A stretch of 64,000 nt of DNA from NCBI RefSeq assembly GCF_049532895.1, contig NZ_CP064031.1:1364001-1428000 (forward strand), in the 5' to 3' direction. Origin of the DNA: Dyella_B acidisoli. GTDB taxonomy: Bacteria; Pseudomonadota; Gammaproteobacteria; Xanthomonadales; Rhodanobacteraceae. Each line of letters begins with the position of its first letter. Position 1 is the first letter of the stretch. Under the pieces are notes generated by a model. The model did no database searches, had not been told where the DNA came from, and saw nothing but the letters and a program-made list of their open reading frames with translations. Shown here piece after piece: positions 58,400 through 64,000 of this stretch. A program made the translations under genes and the position numbers.

Positions 58400-61054
58400 A
58401 TGCGCAGCCTTCTGTTTTCCGCAATTGCCCTTGCACTGATCAGTGTGCCGGTCAGCGATGTGTTCTCCGCATCGTCAGCGGCCGGAGCAGAGGTCATCGG
58501 CACCACGCAGTTGCCGCGCAACGTGCGGCCTTCGCATTACGAAGTAGCGGTAACTCCGCACGTTGATACGCTGAGCTTCGACGGCAAGGCCACCGTGACG
58601 GTCGACGTGCTGCAACCGTCAACCAGCATCACGCTCAATGCGATCGATCTGAAATTCTCCTCGGCCAGCCTGGCGTCCGTGTCCGGTAAGGCGGCTTTCG
58701 GCACGCCGAAGATATCCACGAATGCGGATGCACAGACCGCAACGTTCACATTCGCCAAGCCTGTTCCCGCGGGTCGCTATCGCCTGAGCATGGCGTACAC
58801 CGGCAAGATCCTGGATCAGGCTTATGGCTTGTTCGTGATCGATTACGACACCAAGGCGGGGCACAAACGCGCGCTCTACACGCAGTTCGAGAATTCCGAC
58901 GCGCGCCGCTTCATTCCTTCGTGGGATGAACCGGCTTATAAGGCAACGTTCGATTTGACGGCCACCGTGCCCAGCGGCCAGATGGCGGTAAGCAACATGC
59001 CGGTCGCAAACACGGTCGATCTCAAGAATGGGCTGACGCGCGTGACGTTCCAGCAGTCGCCGAAAATGTCCACGTATCTGTTGTTCTTCGGCGCTGGCGA
59101 TTTTGAACGTACAAAAACTCAATCGGATGGCACGGAAGTCGGCGTAGTCACACAGAAGGGGCTTTCCTCGCAAGCCACTTTCGCCCTGGATTCGGCCAAG
59201 ACCATCCTGCACGAATACAACGATTATTTCGGTACGCCTTATCCGCTGCCCAAGCTCGACAATGTCGCGTCGCCGGGCAGCAGCCAATTCTTTGCGGCGA
59301 TGGAAAACTGGGGTGCGATCTTCACCTTCGAATACGCGATGCTGCAGGACCCCGCTATTTCCACCCAGGCGGATAAGATCCAGGCGTTCAGCGACGAAGC
59401 GCACGAAATGGCGCACCAGTGGTTCGGCGATCTGGTAACGATGCGTTGGTGGGATGACCTGTGGCTCAACGAAGGCTTTGCCTCGTGGATGGCTACGCGC
59501 ACCACGGAAAAGCTGCATCCCGAATGGAATGTGCAGTTGTCCACAGTGGATATTCGCGAAGCGGCAATGGGCCTGGATGCTGTCGTCACGTCGCACCCCA
59601 TCGTGCAGCACGTGGATACAGTGGAGCAGGCCAAGCAGGCGTTCGACGCCATCACCTATTCCAAGGGTGAATCGGTGATTCGCATGCTGGAAGGCTATAT
59701 CGGCGCAGATGCGTGGCGTGATGGCGTGCGTCGTTACATGAGGGATCATGCCTACGGCAACACCGTATCGGACGATCTGTGGCATGCCATGGAGACCGTC
59801 ACGGACAAGCCGGTCACCACCATCGCGCATGACTTCACGCTGCAGCCGGGTGTGCCACTGATTCGTGTGGAATCGGAAACCTGCAAGGACGGCAACACGA
59901 CGCTCGAGCTTACGCAAAGCCAGTTCACCAAAGGCATCGCGACTCGCATCATGCGTCACTGGCATGTGCCGGTGATTGCGCAGACACCCGGCCATGCACC
60001 GGTAAGCACATTGGTTGAAGATAAAGCATCGCTGGTCGTACCCGGCTGCGGGCCGGTGGTGGTCAATGCAGGGCAGAGCGGTTATTACCGCACCTTATAC
60101 AGCCCGCAAGCCTTTGCCCAACTTAGCGCCAGCTACGCCAAACTCGCACCGATCGACCAGCTCGGCCTGATGGCGGATACATCCGCCTTGGGTTTGGCTG
60201 GATTGCAACCACTGTCTTCGCTGTTGGATCTGATCAAAGCCACGCCGGCCGATGCTGATCCGGCACTATGGGGCAAGATTTCCGATGAGCTGAGTACACT
60301 GAACCGCTATTACCGCGAGGGTGATCCGGGTCAGGCGCCGTTCCGCGCTTTTGCCATCGCAAAGCTCGAACCAGTTCTGCAGCGTATCGGTTGGTCGGCG
60401 AAGCCGGATGAGCCGGCAACGGTGCCGATCCTGCGTGAACAGTTGATTGTTACGCTCTCCACGCTTGGCGATAAGCAGGTAGTGGACGAAGCAAGTCGCC
60501 GCTATGCGGCACAGTCGTCCGATCCGACGGCGGTGCCAGGTGCGTTGCGCAAGGCAATTACGTTCGTGGTGGCTTATCACGCCGATGCGAACGCATGGGA
60601 TGCGTTGCATGAGCAAGCGAAGGCGGAAAAGACGCCGCTGATCAAAGACGCCTTGTACGCGATGCTGGCCAGCACCGACGACGAGGCTTTCGCCAAGCGC
60701 GCCCTCGATCTCGCTTTGACCGACGAGCCGGGTGCAACCAACAGTGTGAACATGATTGCCACGGTTGCGCGTCAGCATTCCGATTTGGCCTTCGACTTTG
60801 CAGTTGTGCATCTTGCGCAGATGGACAAGCTGGTCGATGCCGGCTTGCGCACCGAGTACTACCCGGGGCTGGCTGCTTCATCGCTCAATCCCGCGATGCT
60901 CGACAAGCTGCGTTCGTTTGAGCATGCAAACATCCCATCCGACTCACGCCGCGTGGCGGATACCGTGGTGGCCGGCATTCAGTACCGCATCGGCGTGCGC
61001 AAGGATCGCTTGCCTGAGGTTGACGCGTGGCTGAAGAAAAACAGGCGTGATTAG
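58400..61054 (+). CDS. Secreted M1-family zinc aminopeptidase
   Basis: 884 residues from the ATG at 58400, which begins a signal peptide (MRSLLFSAIALALISVPVSDVFS). The frame is open 260 bases further upstream, but there it runs through a palindromic repeat. The N-terminal beta domain is followed by the exopeptidase AMENWG motif, the zinc site HEMAH at residues 335-339 with the third ligand Glu358 (WLNEGFASWM), and the catalytic-Tyr region (AITYSKGESVIRMLEGYIG). A helical C-terminal domain like ERAP/PepN completes it. It removes N-terminal residues from peptides in the periplasm or outside. Confidence 0.95.
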   Translation: MRSLLFSAIALALISVPVSDVFSASSAAGAEVIGTTQLPRNVRPSHYEVAVTPHVDTLSFDGKATVTVDVLQPSTSITLNAIDLKFSSASLASVSGKAAFGTPKISTNADAQTATFTFAKPVPAGRYRLSMAYTGKILDQAYGLFVIDYDTKAGHKRALYTQFENSDARRFIPSWDEPAYKATFDLTATVPSGQMAVSNMPVANTVDLKNGLTRVTFQQSPKMSTYLLFFGAGDFERTKTQSDGTEVGVVTQKGLSSQATFALDSAKTILHEYNDYFGTPYPLPKLDNVASPGSSQFFAAMENWGAIFTFEYAMLQDPAISTQADKIQAFSDEAHEMAHQWFGDLVTMRWWDDLWLNEGFASWMATRTTEKLHPEWNVQLSTVDIREAAMGLDAVVTSHPIVQHVDTVEQAKQAFDAITYSKGESVIRMLEGYIGADAWRDGVRRYMRDHAYGNTVSDDLWHAMETVTDKPVTTIAHDFTLQPGVPLIRVESETCKDGNTTLELTQSQFTKGIATRIMRHWHVPVIAQTPGHAPVSTLVEDKASLVVPGCGPVVVNAGQSGYYRTLYSPQAFAQLSASYAKLAPIDQLGLMADTSALGLAGLQPLSSLLDLIKATPADADPALWGKISDELSTLNRYYREGDPGQAPFRAFAIAKLEPVLQRIGWSAKPDEPATVPILREQLIVTLSTLGDKQVVDEASRRYAAQSSDPTAVPGALRKAITFVVAYHADANAWDALHEQAKAEKTPLIKDALYAMLASTDDEAFAKRALDLALTDEPGATNSVNMIATVARQHSDLAFDFAVVHLAQMDKLVDAGLRTEYYPGLAASSLNPAMLDKLRSFEHANIPSDSRRVADTVVAGIQYRIGVRKDRLPEVDAWLKKNRRD

Positions 61055-61152
61055 CAATCGAATTTCAGCTGTGTCTTAAGTTTGCCCGTAGTCCCAGCAC
61101 ACGAGGCCGTGCTTCAAATTCGAGGCGAACGGAAAGCGCAATCTTGCCTTGC

Positions 61153-61180
61153 CGTCATCCCGGCGAAAGCCGGGATGACG
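61153..61180. repeat. Short palindromic repeat (half copy of the 32770 family)
   Basis: CGTCATCCCGGC-gaaa-GCCGGGATGACG, a perfect 12-base hairpin, between the aminopeptidase and lemA. The rest of the 288-base gap holds no gene. Confidence 0.8.
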
Positions 61181-61342
61181 ATCGGTTTCGTGGGCGTTCG
61201 GGGCGAAGCCAGTCAGGAAAGCCATTGATGCCTGTTTTACAGGATGAGTTTTTTTCCGTGCTACGCTGTTGTGCAAGGTAAACACGGTCGGATACTGGGT
61301 TGACCAGATGACGGCGTAAGTCACGCCGCAGGGGGAAATACG

Positions 61343-61930
61343 ATGGGCTTGTTCGTCTTTTTGGCACTGATCGTGTTGGTCGTCGTGTACATCGTCTCGC
61401 TCTATAACGGACTGGTCACGGCGCGTAACAGTTACAAGAACGCCTTTGCGCAGATCGACGTGCAACTCACGCGCCGTCACGATCTGATTCCCAACCTGGT
61501 GGAAACAGCCAAAGCGTATCTCGCGCACGAGCGTGGCACGCTGGAAGCCGTGATCCAGGCGCGCAACGCCGCTGTCAAAGGGCTGGCCGATGCCAAGCGC
61601 AACCCTGGCGATCCCGAAGCGATGGATCAGCTCGCCGCGACCCAGGACGGTCTGAACCAGAGCTTGGGGCGCTTGTTCGCCCTCAGCGAGGCTTATCCGG
61701 ATCTGAAAGCCAACCAGACCATGATGCAGCTTTCCGAGGAACTCACGTCCACGGAAAATCGCGTCGCCTTCGCGCGGCAGGCTTATAACGACGCGGTGAT
61801 GACGTATAACAACCGCCGCGAAGTGTTTCCATCCTCCTTCGTCGCCAACAGTTTCAGCTTTGCGCCTGCACAACTGTTGCAGGTTGAAGACGCGACGGTC
61901 CGCGAAGTGCCCAAGGTGTCGTTTAGTTGA
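61343..61930 (+). CDS. lemA: LemA-family membrane protein
   Basis: 195 residues. One N-terminal membrane helix (GLFVFLALIVLVVVYIVSLYN) is followed by the LemA signature YNGLVTARNSYKNAFAQIDVQLTRRHDLIPNLVETAKAYLAHERG (shown here for recognition in parts: RNSYKNAFAQIDVQL and RRHDLIPNLVETAK) and long helices (LSEELTSTENRVAFARQAYNDAVMTYNN). LemA proteins commonly sit before an M48 peptidase or a TPM-domain gene; here the M48 gene follows after 348 bases. Function of the pair is unknown. AGGGGGAAA lies nine bases before the ATG. Confidence 0.93.
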   Translation: MGLFVFLALIVLVVVYIVSLYNGLVTARNSYKNAFAQIDVQLTRRHDLIPNLVETAKAYLAHERGTLEAVIQARNAAVKGLADAKRNPGDPEAMDQLAATQDGLNQSLGRLFALSEAYPDLKANQTMMQLSEELTSTENRVAFARQAYNDAVMTYNNRREVFPSSFVANSFSFAPAQLLQVEDATVREVPKVSFS

Positions 61931-62002
61931 TGATCGGGTCACTTCGTCTCTAGCGCTTCGATCCTACTTAGGGATGATCTGATCTATTCCACGCACCCGG
62001 CA

Positions 62003-62100
62003 TGACGTCCAGAAGGCCCGCAGGGTGTGTTGCGTGGCACAGGGCAGACTGGCGGTCTGTTCAAGCCGCGCGGCGCAGTCTGCGGGCCTTCTGGACGTCA
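62003..62100. repeat. Large palindrome A between lemA and the M48 gene
   Basis: Arms 62003-62023 and 62080-62100 are perfect 21-base complements around a 56-base interior. The interior includes GGCAGACTGGCGGTCTGT, in which CAGAC and GTCTG pair, and the palindrome GCCGCGCGGC. See palindrome B for the shared motif. Confidence 0.9.
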
Positions 62101-62132
62101 CCCCGTCATTTAAAATCAAGATGTTGGGGCCA

Positions 62133-62222
62133 CACTGTATGCGCATCTCGCTGCGTCCCAGCGTCTAGACAGACAGCCAGTCTGCCTTCACCGCTGGGAC
62201 GCAGCGAGATGCGCATACAGTG
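62133..62222. repeat. Large palindrome B, 31-bp perfect arms
   Basis: Arms 62133-62163 and 62192-62222 are perfect 31-base complements around a 28-base interior. The interior contains ACAGACAGCCAGTCTGCC, the reverse complement of the palindrome A motif with one base changed. The stems of A and B are unrelated to each other. CCCGTCA at 62102 and TGACGGG at 62226 bracket B as a further inverted pair. Confidence 0.92.
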
Positions 62223-62278
62223 CGGTGACGGGTACGTGGAATAGATCAGAGCATCCCAAGGGGGCAGGATGGATTTCT

Positions 62279-64000
62279 TTGCCGAGCAGGCACGCGTACG
62301 CAGCAGCAGTCGCGTATTGGTGCTGTTGTTTATCGCTGCAGTGCTCGCCATCGTGTTCGCCGTGGACATGGTGGTGCTGCTGGTATTCGGGTATTCGCGG
62401 CACTTCGGCAAGCTGCTGGCGCCGCATGCGCCCCCGTTGCTCATGATCAGTACGGTTGCCGTGCTTGGCCTTATCTCGGGTTGCGCGTGGTATCGCATCC
62501 GTAGTCTCTCCGAAGGCGGTAAAGCCGTGGCCGAGGAGGTCGGTGGCCAGCCGGTGCCTCCCGACACGCAAGATCCGCGGATGCGCCAGCTGCGCAATGT
62601 CATTGAGGAAGTGGCTATCGCGTCCGGTACGCCTGTGCCGGATATTTATTTCTTGCCCGACGAACCGGGCATCAATGCGTTTGCAGCCGGTTATTCGGCT
62701 TCCGATGCCGCTATCTGCGTTACGCAAGGATGCCTGGATCATTTGACCCGCGATGAATTGCAGGGTGTGATCGCGCATGAATTCAGTCATGTGTTGAATG
62801 GCGACATGCGGCTCAACATTCGCCTGATGGGACTGTTGTTCGGCATCATGGCGTTGTCCGTCATCGGTCGTCAGCTCGCGTGGTCTGGCTCGTCTTACAG
62901 CAGCAGGGATGATGATGGCGGCGGTAGAGGCCGAGGTTTCGCGTTCGGCCTTCTGTTGCTGGCGATCGGTTCGATTGGGCATTTCTTCGGCCGCTTGATC
63001 CAGGCTGCCGTGGCGCGATCTCGAGAAGAACTTGCCGATGCATCCGCCGTGCAGTTCACCCGTCAGACGCGCGGTATTGCCGGTGCGCTGAAGAAAATCG
63101 CTGTGCTGGAAGATGGCTCGCGATTGCAAGCAGCCAGCCGTCACGAAGTGGCGCACATGATGTTTGGCGACGTGGATGACTTCAACGCGTGGTTCGCTAC
63201 GCATCCGCCGTTGCTGGAGCGTATCCGCACACTTGAGCCATGGTTTCGCGAACACGAACTGGCGCAGCTGGAAGCGCAGATGCATGCATCCTCGCCCGGG
63301 GAGCAGCAAGCGGAAACCGGCAGCGATACGCCCGCAGCTACGCGGGTGTTGCCACCGCTGGAGTGGCCAGGTCAGATCGGTGCTGCGGTACTTGCCGCTC
63401 AACCCGCTGCCGCACCGCAGGTTGCCGCGCCGAAAGACAAAGTTTTAGAGCGTGCCGCAACGTTGCAGCAAGGGATTCCGACTCACTTGGACGATGCTGC
63501 CAGGCAGCCCGAATCCGCGCTTGCCTTGTCACTTGCGTTGGCCATGTCGGAGCACGCCGAGCTGCAAGAGAAGCAAAAGCGGCTGATCGCCAACGCTTTC
63601 GGTGATGACGTGCAATCCGCTGCAAGCAAGATGGCCGCAGCTAAAGCGAGCTTGCCGCCGGCATCGCGCATGCCGTTGGTCGCACTCGCTTTCCCCGCAC
63701 TCAAGCAACTGCCGCAAGGACGTTTGCAGACTCTGCTGGAAACGCTCGACGTGGTCGTCAGCGTCGATCCACTGGTCGGCCTCGACGACTATTGCCTGGT
63801 GCGGCTGTTGCGCATGCATTTGCTCGAAGCGTTGAAGCCAAACCGCGCGCCCATCGACGGGCGGAAGAAACTGCCTGCATGCCGCGACGGCGTGGCACTG
63901 GTGTGCGCCGTTGTTGCAACGTATGGCAGCAACGACGACGGAGCGGCTCGCCGTGCCTGGTTGCTAGCTATGAATCAGGCGTTTCCAGGCATCCCCGCCA
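62279..64000 (+). CDS. M48-family membrane metallopeptidase, 3' end cut off by the window edge
   Basis: At least 574 codons with no stop before the right edge. Two N-terminal membrane helices (about 16-42 and 57-74) precede the peptidase domain with the zinc site HEFSH at 170-174, two more hydrophobic segments (NIRLMGLLFGIMALSVIG and GFAFGLLLLAIGSIGHFFG), and the third ligand Glu in SREELADASAVQF. The conserved HPPLLERIRTL follows. After about residue 350 comes an Ala/Gln/Pro-rich linker and a further helical region with no recognised domain, so the protein is longer than HtpX (about 290). A GGGGGCAGG purine run precedes the ATG at 62279. Partner of lemA upstream. Confidence 0.9.

Noticed and set aside
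62003..62222. Palindromes as integron attC sites
   Set aside because: No integrase gene, no conserved R and L boxes, and the conserved part is in the loop and not at the ends.

Overview
The window reads as chromosome of a gammaproteobacterium of the order Lysobacterales (Xanthomonadales), most like the Rhodanobacteraceae (Dyella, Rhodanobacter, Luteibacter). The grounds are the high GC content, the protein sequences of the housekeeping genes, and two gene orders shared with gammaproteobacteria generally: pncC-recA-recX-alaS-csrA-tRNA-Ser(GCU), and miaA-hfq-hflX-hflK-hflC-yjeT-purA. The species call is inference from reading; no search was run.

Left part (1-19.5 kb): a TRIC-family channel (cut by the edge), an S4-domain heat-shock protein, a lone response regulator, catalase-peroxidase, a TetR/glutathione-transferase pair around a clear operator, mutS, then the recA to tRNA-Ser block with a short-chain dehydrogenase inserted between recA and recX. 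A MerR-type regulator/methyltransferase pair follows. Next come the 2-methylcitrate genes prpB and prpC, divergent from a citrate synthase with a DNA-binding domain fused in front.

Middle (19.5-43 kb): a five-gene secretion cluster behind a sigma-54-like promoter resembles the FapD-FapE-FapF part of functional-amyloid operons: two small secreted Gly/Ser/Asn-rich proteins, a C39 peptidase, a secreted protein with a double-glycine leader, and a coiled-coil/beta-barrel outer-membrane protein. A second glutathione transferase, a TerC-family transporter behind a yybP-ykoY (Mn2+) riboswitch, and prpD (separated from prpBC) come next. Then there are two nearly identical OmpA-family genes in tandem, a pseudouridine synthase overlapping a LysR gene, and the threonine-degradation genes kbl and tdh. 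Kbl and tdh are separated by a block holding a diguanylate cyclase, a 98-residue peptide gene, a borosin-type peptide backbone N-methyltransferase and a very large DUF748/AsmA-like protein. The peptide and methyltransferase look like a split borosin RiPP system.

Right part (43-64 kb): the miaA-to-purA block (hflX apparently starting at CTG), an uncharacterised low-GC gene, a short-chain dehydrogenase, a complete IS110/IS1111-type insertion sequence, a PAS-GGDEF protein next to a DRE-TIM metallolyase-like gene, a membrane GGDEF protein, a secreted RNase of the T1/Sa type, a secreted M1 aminopeptidase, and lemA with an M48 metallopeptidase that runs off the edge. Between lemA and the peptidase lie two large perfect palindromes with unrelated stems but a shared loop motif.

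Several dispersed palindromic repeat families sit in the intergenic gaps. The window carries three GGDEF proteins, all with an intact GGEEF and an RxxD inhibitory site. No CRISPR array, rRNA or prophage was seen.
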